Positions 11,361 to 22,841 of a stretch of 64,000 nt of DNA are shown in pieces; within the stretch, counting starts at the first letter, position 1; each line of letters begins with the position of its first letter. The stretch comes from Patiria pectinifera (lineage: Eukaryota > Echinodermata > Asteroidea > Valvatida > Asterinidae). The position numbers and the translations under genes are program-made. The DNA is taken from contig CM057149.1 in NCBI GenBank assembly GCA_029964075.1, forward strand, positions 14,146,465 to 14,210,464, in the 5' to 3' direction. A model generated the notes under the pieces. The model was not told the DNA's origin and did no database searches. It saw nothing but the letters and a program-made list of their open reading frames with translations.

Positions 11361-12380
11361 TTAAGCGGGCCTCAACATTACTGCGTGATCTTGGATATGC
11401 ACTCGGTTTCGTTGGAAACGTGTAAGTACGAGGTCCTTCAACTGTGATCGAAAATGTGGGTACTTCAAGCAATAAATGATCGGGTTGACCAACATGCTGC
11501 ATGCCACAAGTGAGACAAATATCTTATATAGCAACTCATTATTTATCTCATCGTGAACCATCAAGTTTTGAAAGTAATAGATCTGGATGGGTGTCCAACA
11601 CAAGAGAAACGTGATGCCTACTATCAGGGTAGTTCTTATGAGATCCTTCTTGGCTTTGTTTATTACATTCGGAGCTGCATTCCCTGGATCAGCAAGTTTC
11701 TTGGTTAGCATGATGACAATCCGCGTGTACGAGAATATCATGACGGTGACTGGTACCAGGTACTCGACTGTAATGGGTACTGTGTATAAAAAGTTATCCC
11801 ATGCAGACTGGAGACTCACCGTCTGGCAATACCCCTGGTGTGGTTCATTGACAAATAATAAGGGCACATTGTCAATAATGCCTACTATCCAAACAGCAGG
11901 GATGACAATCTTAAACTTTGTTTTGGTCAACGTGTTGCGATGCTTCACCGGGTAACAAGTGGCCATAAACCGTTCAAGTGATATGATGACATGGTTGTAC
12001 GTGGATGTCACGTTGACGCACCAAAGCGCGAAATCTGAATACACGAAGCGACACACAAGATGGTCATTTATGTTTTCCTTCATGGACACTGAAACGTGTG
12101 GACTCTTGATAACGACATGGTGCAAGAAGAACATGATCACAGCAATCGCGTCAATAATGGACTGGTGCAGGATGAGGCGATTTGTGAAGGAGCTGAACAC
12201 TCGTCGTCTGAGCAGCATAACGGTGATGACCATACCGTTACCAAGCACAGCAAGGCAGGCGATGATTGTGTTGACTGCATCCAGAAGAGGGCTGATGACA
12301 GGCTTCGGAAACCGTTCATAGTTTGTGCCGTTTCCAAAGTCGATGCCGAGCAAAAGTTGTTCCTGCTCACCTGAAGACAT
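11361..12380 (-). CDS. R4: intronless rhodopsin-class GPCR (H+B type)
   Basis: 339-residue seven-transmembrane receptor when started at the ATG at 12380. An in-frame ATG at 12431 adds 17 residues, but 12380 gives the MSS start shared with R1, R3, R7 and R9, so I prefer it. Landmarks counted from 12380: NGT glycosylation site 17-19, N48 in TM1, Asp77 in TM2, Cys110 before TM3, E-R-F 136-138, loop-2 Cys185, CWTP 261-264, NPIIY 299-303. TM2 has the H-type FFLHHVV and the back half is the B type (FSYTRI in TM5, tail ending VMLRPA), as in R7 and psiR8 on the other strand. It is the only B-type gene in the minus-strand block. Ligand unknown. Confidence 0.92.
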   Translation of the reverse strand: MSSGEQEQLLLGIDFGNGTNYERFPKPVISPLLDAVNTIIACLAVLGNGMVITVMLLRRRVFSSFTNRLILHQSIIDAIAVIMFFLHHVVIKSPHVSVSMKENINDHLVCRFVYSDFALWCVNVTSTYNHVIISLERFMATCYPVKHRNTLTKTKFKIVIPAVWIVGIIDNVPLLFVNEPHQGYCQTVSLQSAWDNFLYTVPITVEYLVPVTVMIFSYTRIVIMLTKKLADPGNAAPNVINKAKKDLIRTTLIVGITFLLCWTPIQIYYFQNLMVHDEINNELLYKIFVSLVACSMLVNPIIYCLKYPHFRSQLKDLVLTRFQRNRVHIQDHAVMLRPA

Positions 12381-14762
12381 GGTCGCACACTTTTTGATGA
12401 GGGGTGAGAATGTGTATAGGTTGTTTCCCAATGTCTGATAAGGCTGCTTTGATTCTTATCAGCCGTTCTGCTGATCCTTATCGTCATGCATCAGGGTAGG
12501 CCTACACCTTGTAAACATTAACCCACTGTTGAACCACACCATTAATCCTTCAATTTTAATTTAAAGAAGCCATTGTCATGGCACTCCTGTAATAGACCAG
12601 TAATTAACTGGCAGTTTTGATTGACAACGAAAGCCAATTTCCCACAGCCGTGTTTACAGCAGTAAAGTGCATTTGTAATTTTAAGTGCGGGTTATCTTTT
12701 AGCTGGATTTGACTTTCAGACCCTGTGCAGCCAGCTAGGCGGGCGAAGAGTGTTTTGAAGTCGACAGTCTAAAGTTCCCTCCTTTGAATCATTTATATCC
12801 GTTGTCAATCAAAAGTAGCAATCAACTCCTCACCGACTAAACTCCACTCGGAGTAAAAAGGATAGAATAAAAATAGAACATGTAAAGTAAAGATGAAGAA
12901 ACAAGCATCATACTGAACATCTAACATGACACATTATGCCCTGAAATCAGTTTTAAAATGGTAGACGCAGGACAGATAAATGTTCAGTGTCATTGTTTTC
13001 ATGGAAATGTTAAAATAAGGATGGAATTCGCAGTGAACGACCCATCTTCGTAAGATAGCTTACGTTTTCGGTCAACTAAACAGACGCTTTCACGGGCATT
13101 TTAGTCCCGAAATTTGAAATTTTAACAGTGTTTTACCGATCTACAAATTTCACCACAACAAAACAGCTGTGACGTCTCAGGCTGGTTTTTGTTTCAGCAA
13201 TGACATTTTTAAGACAAGTGAGATATCTCCGCATGGCTCGTCGATGTACGAGTCGTCTTTTGTATGCGAGATCGAGATAGGAGAAGCCTCAATAAAAAGT
13301 CATTTTCATTCTGTGATTATTCATGAGCCATATAGGTAGACCGATCTTCAATTACGGCGGTCGTCTGTGTGGTGTAATAAAACATCAGAAAGCGAGCGTA
13401 TTGAGAACGGTGATCCATTTGACTTAACTGTTGCAATGGCATTACGGTTTTTAGTTACCAATACACCGCTGTCACGTGCAGTAAGATCTTCGTCGACCGA
13501 AAAAAACAAAAACAACCCATTTAAGGTTCACGTTCGTTCGGAGATCGCTGATTTGTATTGCTTTTTTGTGGTTTAATAAGCACATAAAATGTCTTACACT
13601 CACGGAGAAAATGTTAAAACACTATATGTTTGTTCAATCTGAGCTGTTCTGCCTTATACGTATTTCCAGCACGAGTTATAGCGTTCAAAATATGTGGCAC
13701 AACTTTCAACTTTAGACTACAAACCGCATATAATGCATATCAAGCAAGCGACAGTTCACTGTAGGAAATCAGGTCCCGCAGTAACGATTCCCGGAAAGAA
13801 ACACGTGTGACTTGAATCAAGACAAGCATACGCGCAGCGCGATTTTGGCGGTCCGAAATTGTGTACCTAAAAATTCTTTGTTTGATGTTTGAAATCTGCA
13901 ATTTGGCCAGGTATATAGTTGTGTGAGCGCTTAAATGTACTTTTCAATGATCTATATTCGTAGGCAATGCATATAGAGCATACAAGGGCGCAATCAGGCC
14001 GATCGTGTTTCTTTGAACCATGTTCCCTTAAACCATGTTCCAACGTTCACTATTATTCCCTTCATTGTACGGTAGAAAAAGGCATTAAACTCCGCGGGAA
14101 GGGAGTATTTGACAAGCAGTTTTAATCATACTTCGTCGCATCAAGCAATTTATTGTGTTTATCATGAAGACGAGCACATTTTGTGTAAATTTAACTTTTT
14201 GGGAGTAGATGCTCAACGGTTTCGGCATGAAATGTTGGTAAACTATAAATTCCTGTGTGTGTGTTCCGAGACTGTCTCTATATGCCTAATAAATCTAAAT
14301 TTTAGTACCAAAATAGCACATTAATGTACTGTAAACAAATAGTAATATATCAATAAATATGATTATTATCTATATCAGGCTTCCAGTGGTAAAATTAAAT
14401 CAGTGTACTGTATGCTTTCGTAAAAAGTATACCCGGATGACTGCAATATTATGTCACTAAAGTACCCGGATGACTGCCAATTTGATTGATTTTGCAGTCA
14501 TCCGGGCATTTTCGCTGGTTCCCGCACAATCTAGAGCGTAGAAAGTCACAGTCAACAGAGCGTAGCGCGGCACGCAGACGCAGCGTGCAGCACTAGCAGG
14601 ATATACGGGAGCTGTTGTCAACAGCCACGAGCGGCGCGATAGTTTGACGAAATTTGAGAAATATAGGCAGTGTCCTGAAATGTATTTCTTGCGGATCAAA
14701 CTAGTCAGTCTAATATAAATAATAATTCAGTTTAATAGTCAGTGTAAAGAAAAAAATAATAC
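12381..14762. other. Intergenic, no gene recognised
   Basis: No recognisable gene. Bases 14430-14515 hold a short motif (CCCGGATGACTGC) twice in direct and once in inverted orientation, able to form a small hairpin. Other open frames have no domain that I recognise. Confidence 0.5.
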
Positions 14763-14906
14763 TAATGTTGGATGGCTTTTTTTCGGGGGTTCAAGATCTA
14801 GAATATATTGCACTCGCTTTAACAATAATGCACTCGTCTTCGTCTCGTGCAATATTGTAATGGCTTGTGCAATGTATTGTATCCCCCTCGAAGCCATCCA
14901 ATATTA
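14763..14906. mobile_element. Small fold-back element (MITE-like)
   Basis: Imperfect inverted repeats of about 25-28 bp (14763-14790 and 14882-14906) enclose about 90 bp with internally repeated TGCACTCG/TCGTGCAA motifs. Non-coding. Superfamily unknown and no target-site duplication identified. Confidence 0.55.
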
Positions 14907-14960
14907 CTGTGTCAATAGAATCGAGTCAGCAATATAGAGTCGTCGATACCATACTGAAGC

Positions 14961-15326
14961 CAGTGGCGGGGCGGGGGGGGGGCAATCTCCTCCCCGGCGA
15001 CAACTTGTTGTTGTTTTGTTGTTGTTAATTAATAGAACATTATGCAAAAGTGGGCAAGCGGAGGAAGGCTTTTGACTACACAAACAGGTTAGAATTTCTT
15101 AGTGCTAAAAGTATTTCATCGGTGAGTAGGACGAAAGAGTGTAATAGGTATATCCATTAATCAAACACATGTATTACCACAAAAACGAAAACAACACAAT
15201 GAAATAAAAGCGTAACCCAGGGATGTAGGGACACTAGGCTTTTGACTTGGCACCCTCCCCCGACATCAAATGCTGACTTAGACTTTTGGTTTGCTTCCCC
15301 AACTACAAACACTGGATACGCCGCTG
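14961..15326. mobile_element. hAT-type MITE with 8-bp target-site duplication
   Basis: A 366-bp non-coding element starting CAGTGGCGGGG and ending CGCCGCTG, giving imperfect terminal inverted repeats (CAGTGGCG/CAGCGGCG). It is flanked by a perfect 8-bp duplication ACTGAAGC at 14953-14960 and 15327-15334. CAGTG-type ends with an 8-bp duplication are typical of the hAT superfamily. Too short to code for a transposase. Confidence 0.8.
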
Positions 15327-15334
15327 ACTGAAGC

Positions 15335-16510
15335 CGCACTTGATTGTTGATGTCCGATGCATGCTCGTTTATTATTCTCCTAGATAGGGAGAGGGGGATT
15401 CTTTATTACAACACGTCGCTCTGCAATTACATGTCAATCAAGCTGACGACAGTTTTATTAAAATGAACTAATTTCAACGCAAAATAAATAGAAAACCGCA
15501 GTATTAATTATAGAACGCAGATCCGTCTGACAAAATAGTTATTAGGGAGATACGTTCGCTGTCAGTGATGGGCGCCTCATATATTGGTAATCATCAACCC
15601 ATCGCAGAACCATCATCCATTGTTCCCTTTTTGAATGGCAGCAGAATTTTCAAAAGCCTATATCGTCCGACCGTTTCTATATAATTCATACGTGACACGC
15701 AGTTAGTTATAACCTCTATTTATTATATCTTTACTTTAACGCCACGCTATCATACCAGACATTGTGAAACCGTGCCCAGCCAGGCAGGCAACGATTTTTT
15801 CCCGGTTCCAGCAGGATCGAAAGAGAGCGCCCTCATCGCATGTTCATCTAGTGTTTTGGGCTTTTAAGAATATAAATCACCGACGTATAAAAGGCTGGTT
15901 CATACCTCATGTCAATGCGACGCGAACTCGACGACACGAAGCATTCTCTTCGAAATTCGCCCGAGTTGAAATGTCTTAAACTTTTGCGAATTTGCAGCGC
16001 GCAAATGTGCCCCGACGTCACATAATTCGCATCCGCGTACATACCTTTCGCGCCAAGTATGAAACGGTCTTTATGCAAAGTTTGTGTGTGGTAGAGAACA
16101 AGGCACTAGCTACGCACGAAATTGACAAAAATGCATGATGGATAACTCTATGATTTGGCGGAAAAAAAGGAGAAACTTTGCACGCGGGCAAAGGTTTTTC
16201 ATTAGCAGCACTCCGGAATGCTTGTTTTACGCATACTGTTAACCCTTTATCAAAAATCAAATCGACAAATGCACATCGTACCGTTTCCGTATCCTACAGT
16301 ATCAAATAACAATTTAGGAAAACGAGAAGACAACAAAATGCGTATTGTATAAACGAACACACGGTATTATATGCGATGACAGTCAAAACATTGAAACTCA
16401 CAAGACCTATAGATAACTATATAAATAGGCCTACAAGTACAATGAACAGACCCGGTTTGAGAATAATGTAAAGATATTGCTTTACTGTGACTAAACAGAT
16501 AAATGTCGGT
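15335..16510. other. Intergenic, no gene recognised
   Basis: No domain, RNA gene or transposon end recognised. The open frames are short and show no conserved counterpart elsewhere in the window. Confidence 0.5.
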
Positions 16511-17494
16511 TCACTCAGCAGCTGCCATATGAATGCCTTCCCCGTTCTCCACTCGGTTTCTACGACACCTCCTGGTTAGCAGGCTTCTCAACTCCGAACG
16601 AAAATGCTCGTACTTGAAGCAGTGAATGATCGGGTTGACAAACATGTTGCAGGCCAACAGGCCTGTGAATGTTGCGTACATCCAGCCTCCCCCTATTTCC
16701 GATTTGTATTCATAAATGTAAAAGACCTCCGTGGGTGTCCAGCACACCACAAACATAATGCCTATCAGTATCATTGTAACGAGGACGTTTCTCTTTTGTT
16801 TGTTCGTGGCATTCCGAGCACCGTTCCCCGGATAAGGAAATAACTTTGTGACTTTGATGAGAATCCGGCTGTATGTATAGATTAAAATGGTAATGGGCGC
16901 CAAATATTCGATAGCAATCACTGACGAAGCTTCAAAAATCTTCAAACCTATTTCCATTTCTATAATACGACAACGTCCCTGACGTACTTCATGCATTAAT
17001 ATGAAATGTGAGCCATATATGAAGCCAATAGCCCAGGCCGTTCCTATTGCAATTCTCAGCTTAGCTGAAGTCCAGGTATTGCGATGTTTCACAGGGTGAC
17101 AAGTCGCCATGAACCGCTCCAGCGATATGATGACGAGGTTGTATGTGGATGTCACACTCAAGCACCAGATTAAACATTCGGCGGTTACGATCCGACATAG
17201 CAACTGATCGTAGATATTACCTTCGAGTGATACTTTCTTGAAGACGTTAAACAAAACTACCCGCCAAACTAAAAACACAATGCCACCAACACAGTCAATG
17301 ACTGACTGGTGCAGGATGAGACGATTCGTGAAGGAGCTGAACACCCGTCGTCTGAGCAGCATAACGGTGATGACCAAGCCGTTACCAAGCACAGCCAGGC
17401 AGGCGATGATTGTGTTGACTGCATCCAGCAGAGGGCTGTGTGCAGTTTGGGGCAACAAGTCATCAGTCGCGTTTCCCGTATCAAATCCAGACAT
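16511..17494 (-). CDS. R5: intronless rhodopsin-class GPCR with NPIIH
   Basis: 327-residue receptor. NAT glycosylation site 8-10, TM1 with N38, Asp67 in TM2, Cys100 before TM3, E-R-F 126-128, loop-2 Cys175, CWTP 251-254. The TM7 motif at 287-291 reads NPIIH, whereas every other intact copy reads NPIIY or NPVIY. That Tyr (7.53) is a conserved activation switch in class-A receptors, so the change could alter signalling, or mark early decay. Front half is W type (FLVWRVV) and back half A type, with a tail like R9 and R10 (RRCRRNRVE). The N-terminal segment up to TM1 resembles R4. Otherwise the frame is fully open, so I call it a gene. Confidence 0.9.
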   Translation of the reverse strand: MSGFDTGNATDDLLPQTAHSPLLDAVNTIIACLAVLGNGLVITVMLLRRRVFSSFTNRLILHQSVIDCVGGIVFLVWRVVLFNVFKKVSLEGNIYDQLLCRIVTAECLIWCLSVTSTYNLVIISLERFMATCHPVKHRNTWTSAKLRIAIGTAWAIGFIYGSHFILMHEVRQGRCRIIEMEIGLKIFEASSVIAIEYLAPITILIYTYSRILIKVTKLFPYPGNGARNATNKQKRNVLVTMILIGIMFVVCWTPTEVFYIYEYKSEIGGGWMYATFTGLLACNMFVNPIIHCFKYEHFRSELRSLLTRRCRRNRVENGEGIHMAAAE

Positions 17495-17919
17495 GATTAC
17501 TGGGCGGAAAGAAAACGCAGTCGGTTTTGCAGTTATTTCAGAGACAGTTTCAACCGTGGATCACTGTCTATTCTAGGCCTTAGGACATCATTATCAACTG
17601 CTCCAGACACAAACAATTCGAGTCTCTTTACGGTGACGCCTCAACCTGTACAATATTACTTCTCATGAAGTCCTACACGTGCAATAGCATTAAACCCAAG
17701 CTTTAATTTAATAAGAAGGAATGTTACCATGGAAACAATTAGATTAGGTTACCAAAGTAAAGCAGAATATGGGTCGTTGAAAAGAATTTAATTTCAACAG
17801 ATTTAATTTTGTACAGCGATAGTTTTTTTTTATTTCCTCGCCCTGTCAATAGCAAAGGCAAAATTGAAGTGCTGCTTCGTATTGTAAGTATATTTCGGTA
17901 TGATGGTACATTAGTTTAC

Positions 17920-18240
17920 GCTCCGATTACAATTTCACAAGTAGTAATTAGAATGTTCCTCTTAGCCTTAGTCATGACATTGCGTTTCTCGCACACTTGT
18001 TTATTAGCAGTTTCCTTGTTAGCATGATCAGTATCTGACTATATGTTACATTGCGCCACAAAAAAACGAAATTTGTGACCACAAATTGACAAAGAAGTTG
18101 ATCATTAAACGTTGCCTTCGATGGAAACTGAAAGGGTTTGAGTCTTGATCACGACTTGGTGAAAGCCAGGAGCATAACGGTGATGACCATGCCGTTACCA
18201 AGCACAGCCAGGCAGGCGATGATTGTGCTGACTGCATCCT
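17920..18240 (-). pseudogene. psiR6: deleted GPCR remnant
   Basis: The minus strand from 18240 starts with an almost unchanged TM1 (DAVSTIIACLAVLGNGMVIT in sense; at DNA level nearly identical to R10 and R11). It then jumps by deletion to a decayed loop-1 region (KPFQFPS..., DQLLCQFV), and after another gap to a decayed TM5/loop-3 segment with ILIMLTRKL and an AKRNILITT-like stretch, with stops and frameshifts. TM2, TM3, TM6 and TM7 are gone. It is a clear dead member of the family. Confidence 0.85.
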
Positions 18241-19488
18241 GAAGGATACTTTACTATACTATACTATTTTATTTCTCGGGAATATATCAACAAATACATG
18301 TAAACAAATGACTAAAGTTACAACACAAAAAAAACAAAAGCTTTAGATACATAAACAAACAAACAAAAACAAAATACCATTCAGCTCCCGAAGGATTGCC
18401 CAAAAGAAACATTGTTTCTGTCTAGGGGTTCTCCAAACTGACTGGCATACGTGAAAACAACAAGCAATAAATATAAAAAGAAGTTTTAACTATACAAAAA
18501 AAAGTTGAATAAAGTTACATTAAGTCAAGAACAAAGTTGGTAAATTATATAATTATTAGACAAACAAATCAAAAGCAAAAAAAAAAATCAAGTACATTTG
18601 TACTAGGTAAATTAAGTGAATAAACAAATTAATACATACATTGTACTTCAACTACTACTACTGCTACTACTACTACTTATATTAAGTTGGTAAGTTAGCC
18701 TAATTATTTAATTAAATTAAATTAAATTAATTAAATAAATGAGTAAATATTGCATTTTTAATTCTTTAAATAAATAGTTATTAATAAATAAACAAAAATT
18801 ACAGTCTTACAATAAAAAATTTAAAAAATGATTTCTAAATAAAAAAAAGAAGTTTTAATTATATGAAGGGGTATAACTGGAATATGATGACAAATCCTCA
18901 CTTGTGGCAATCAAGACGCTTATATCTAACAACATTATTTTGTGATTGCTTAATGTTCTGAAATAACATAGTCTTTTGTGCAATTGCTGCGATGTGACAA
19001 ACTGAGAAAATTGACCATATTCCGCCCCCCCCCACTTAGATCCCGGCCATTGAGTTACGTAAAATTATGAAACTTGGTGCGTGCATAACACAACTTAATA
19101 TAAACATACCCAAGACATGTCATGACTATAGGTCAAAGGTTTTTGAAATTATCGGCTAATATCATATGCAAGAATGGTAATTCTTCTTTTGTGTGCATTC
19201 ATAAATATGGGGAAATTCAGTTTTCACGCACATCTTGTGAATTTGGTATCAAAAGATGCGCAAGACTCCAGGCTAAAAAGTCAGGAAAGCTCGGCTCGCA
19301 TTTTAATTATTTATTTATTAATTTATTTTGTTGGAATGGTATCGCGGGAATAGTTGAGGGGCGGGGCGAATTCCACACCGGCCCTTTTAAGGATAAACCT
19401 GACCGCAAAACAACCAAATTCTATATCTTTCAATAAGGGAATAACAGTGTGAGGAGCCGGTCTTCACTGTGTGATAATGACCGGGTTT
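18241..19488. other. A+T-rich intergenic, no gene
   Basis: Low-complexity A+T-rich DNA with short tandem motifs (ACTAT at about 18250-18275, CTA/ACT triplets at about 18648-18678, TAAAT runs at about 18705-18740). It lies between the minus-strand and plus-strand receptor blocks. No gene seen. Confidence 0.55.
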
Positions 19489-19517
19489 GGGGGTGACCGC
19501 TGTCAGCGGTCACCCCC
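19489..19517. repeat. Perfect G+C-rich hairpin
   Basis: Fourteen-base perfect inverted repeat (arms 19489-19502 and 19504-19517; GGGGGTGACCGCTG and its complement) around a single base. No poly-T or gene end nearby explains it. Confidence 0.8.
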
Positions 19518-21204
19518 ATACCCTTTTTAACGAAATAAACAGTTAAAATGCTCCAATTTTGTGACTTTGTTTCGGCGATATTTCCAGACTTTTTTGTGTT
19601 CACGTTCATGGGCCATATTTTAACTTATGCGTGGTACCCTGTCTCTTCAATAAGCGTTGTTATATACACCACAGCGGGGCCCAGGCTGCGCTGGACAACG
19701 TCTTCGTTGCGTACGCGTACGACGTCCAGGGTTTGGACTTCTGCTGCCGTAGCGAAACAAATTACAACAATGTTTTCATATTTTTACCTGGTGGAGGAAG
19801 CTGAAATTTTGTTCACACATTCCTTGTGTCCAGAATTACAAAGATGCTTGGTTTAGGAAAGGTAAATATGTCGATGGGCGAAGTGTTTAAAGAAAATAAA
19901 TCGTAGATCTACGCTTTCGTCGTAAACATCCTCAGTATACTGCACTGCTGTACGATGTCGTTTTAAAACTTCCTTACGCGCGCGCACCCATAGCAACTGT
20001 GTTGCGTACGCGCGCGTCAGTCTCACGCGAAGGTGGTTGAGCGCATGTGCAGTGCTGTATTGTTACAAGCTGCCGTATGACTGTTGTAAATTTGGCCAAT
20101 CATTGCCTTCCATGGGGCTGGATCAATGCTGGTTCAGGGGTCATTTTTTCGCTTGTTCTGTGAAGCCGGTCTTTATCAACCTCGTCCCCAGTGCTTACTT
20201 TATTTCCAACCTAGTTTCCAATAGTAAACCTTGGATAGGAAACTTTCTTCCTGCATCCTGATTCGATACGGCAATTGGCCAGTAATGGATTTTTGTCGTG
20301 TACTTGGTGTTGTTATTCACAACGTGCAGTACGTGTTTTCGCGATTTTTCGTCCACGCCTTCTCGAAAATACTCATTTCCTTCCCAATTTGTTCATATTA
20401 ATATGAAATGTGATACTACATGTTGTCTCGGTAAGATCGTAAAAATTTAATTAAATAAATCGTCTTTTTCGTAACTCACGCCATGCTCGCCAGGCTCACG
20501 CTGTGACGAATTGACTCTGCTTTTACCCCAAACACCGCATTCAAAAACAAACGCAAATGTAACGCACAAGCAGGCACCAGACTATTCCTCATTTGCATAC
20601 GTGTTCAAAAATCTTGCACATGCAAATGATCCAATACCAGGGTGAGAGAGCAGGTAGTGATGGGCGCGTACTGCTCGACACCCTTGGGTCGAGGTTGGGT
20701 CTTTATATCACCGTTAATACACCCCCACGTGATTGAGTCTCGACCAATCAGAAACCATCAACTCTCCAAGGTATTTATTAAGTTCGATTCATTACTCGGT
20801 GTGCGTACGATGGAGTGTACTTCTTATTGCTATATACACGCATAAATCATCATTCCTGACAAAATTTACAAATTTCTAGAAGGGTAATCATTCTTAGAAT
20901 GTACATCGAATTACATGTACTTTCAAATTAGTGCAGCAGATTTGTGATAACATTGTTCAGTTTGATGATAAAGGCATGAAATGCAAGCGTATGTCATGGG
21001 AAAGGTATCTGGCAATAGGGCCATTGCAGACTTGTCATTTGAACAAAAATGTATGATAGAAAAACAAGGCATTTTCAAGCAAATGTGGTAAAGAAAATCA
21101 CCCTCTTTTGTTTGCGAACGGAGCCCACGAAAGCTCGAGTAGTGCTATTGAATTGGTGCAAAATACTTTCTTTTTTTTTATCCTTTTGGATGTATTTACT
21201 TTTG
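19518..21204. other. Intergenic, no gene recognised
   Basis: Contains CpG-rich patches at about 19675-19760 and 19970-20035 (GCGTACGCG motifs) and a TATT run at 21260-21278 just beyond. No coding region is recognised. Confidence 0.5.
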
Positions 21205-21845
21205 AAACAGGGAACGTAGCGTACGGTGGAGTGTGAATGCGTTGATATTTACATCGCCCTCATTATTATTATTATTATCGGACCCTAACAAAATTTCAGT
21301 GTAATGATTAGAGATTGAAATCCTCTAAAAGGCCAGACAAGATACCGAGTCTACGTGGTAGTATTCTGACCACCGCAACCTGAATATGTCTGACGGATCG
21401 GCTTTTAACTGAAAGCATCGATGATAGCAACAGGACGATTGTTGAGAGGTTGAAATGCAAGGGGGGGTCCTCTGGTTTGTACGCAATCGCTCAATGACAA
21501 AATACATTACGGTTGAGGCATGTCTTATCTCAAGGAGGCTAATAAATCATAAGAAAATCCGCAGTCAGCATTCAACCTTTCTACTAAATAACAGGTAATT
21601 AATGGCTAACACCCAACAATGTCAAAGATTTTTGCCTCAGCAACTGGTATTCTGTGCAGGGCGGTTGCATGCGTCACGAAGTGCATCTTCGCTGTACCTA
21701 CATCACGTGCATCTTCACTGTACCAACATCACGTGCAATTAAATACGCCGCGGGACGCTGTTCTCAGACCCGTTCAGTTCACTGAATCACTGACAACTGA
21801 AATCTAGCTGAAAGGAATACTGTAAAATAAAATGTAAAAAGGACC
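21205..21845 (+). promoter_or_regulatory. Upstream flank of R7 (group H promoter family)
   Basis: About 640 bp closely related to the flanks of psiR8 (25105-25757) and R9 (32375-32967), and in its core to that of R11. All share a block with a GCAATCGC motif and then ATGTCTTATCTCAAGG-like sequence leading into a TATA-like TAATAAATCAT (here 21540-21550). That core sits about 300 bp upstream of the ATG in three of the four genes. Promoter role inferred. Confidence 0.55.
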
Positions 21846-22841
21846 ATGTCTTCGATCGGATTGTGGGAAATGTTGACAGACACTGCGAACAGAACGAATG
21901 ACGAGTGGACACCGAACAAATCTAGCCCTTTGTTGGATGCAATCGACGCAACTATAGCCTGCCTTACTGTGCTTGGTAACGGCATGGTCTTCACCGTTAT
22001 GCTGCTCAGACGACGAGTGTTCAGCTCCTTCACTAATCGTCTCATCCTGCATCAGTCTGTCACCGACGCTATTGCTGGAGTTTTGCTCTTCTTGCACCAT
22101 GTCGTTATCAAGACTCAAAACATTTCACTCTCAATTGAGAGTGCCATCAGTGATCAATTTCTATGTCGCCTCGTTTATTCAAGCTTCCTCCTTCGGTGCG
22201 CCAATGTGGCATCCACCTACAACCTTGTCATGATATCGCTGGAGCGGTTTATGGCGACTTGCCATCCGGTGAAGCATCGCAACACATTGTCCAAAACTAA
22301 GCTCAAGATTGTCGTGTTTACTGTCTGGATGGTAGGCTGTATTGAAAATGTGCCGCTGTTAGTTTTCATCGAACCACATCAGGGGTCTTGTCAGATCAGG
22401 GATCTGCAGCTTGGAAAGTTGTGCCTTTTCGCTGTACCCATTGCAATCGAGTACTTTGTACCACTCACCGTTATGATATTCTCGTACACACGGATTTTCG
22501 TCATGCTAACCAAGAAACTTGCCAATCCAGTGAATGCTGTAATAAACAAAGCTAAGAAGAATCTCATCAGCACTACCCTGACAATAAGCATCATGTTTGT
22601 CTTGTGTTGGACACCCGCACAAATCGGTCACTTCCGACATTTAATTTGCGACCGACAGGGAAACATTTTACTCTATCAAGTATCTGCTTCATTCGTTGCT
22701 TGCAACATGTTGGTCAACCCGATCATTTATTGCTTGAAATACCAACACTTTCGATCGCAGTTGAAGGACCTCGTACTCACACGCTTCCGAAGAAACCGAG
22801 TGCATATCGGCGAGCCCGCTGTAATGTTGAGGCCTCGCTAA
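21846..22841 (+). CDS. R7: intronless rhodopsin-class GPCR (H+B type)
   Basis: 331-residue seven-transmembrane receptor, first gene of the plus-strand block. MSSIGL start as in psiR8 and R9, NRT glycosylation site at 15-17, N45 in TM1, Asp74 in TM2, Cys107 before TM3, E-R-F 133-135, loop-2 Cys182, CWTP 254-257, NPIIY 291-295. TM2 is H type (FLHHVVIKT). The back half is the B type: VWMVG in TM4, IEPHQG in loop 2, FSYTRI in TM5, and a tail with SQLKDLVLTRF ending VMLRPR. The third loop is three residues shorter than in R4. Nearest relative is psiR8. Ligand unknown. Confidence 0.93.
   Translation: MSSIGLWEMLTDTANRTNDEWTPNKSSPLLDAIDATIACLTVLGNGMVFTVMLLRRRVFSSFTNRLILHQSVTDAIAGVLLFLHHVVIKTQNISLSIESAISDQFLCRLVYSSFLLRCANVASTYNLVMISLERFMATCHPVKHRNTLSKTKLKIVVFTVWMVGCIENVPLLVFIEPHQGSCQIRDLQLGKLCLFAVPIAIEYFVPLTVMIFSYTRIFVMLTKKLANPVNAVINKAKKNLISTTLTISIMFVLCWTPAQIGHFRHLICDRQGNILLYQVSASFVACNMLVNPIIYCLKYQHFRSQLKDLVLTRFRRNRVHIGEPAVMLRPR

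Noticed and set aside
12381..12431. Upstream in-frame ATG of R4
   Set aside because: It would add 17 residues absent from relatives; the ATG at 12380 matches the MSS start of other copies.
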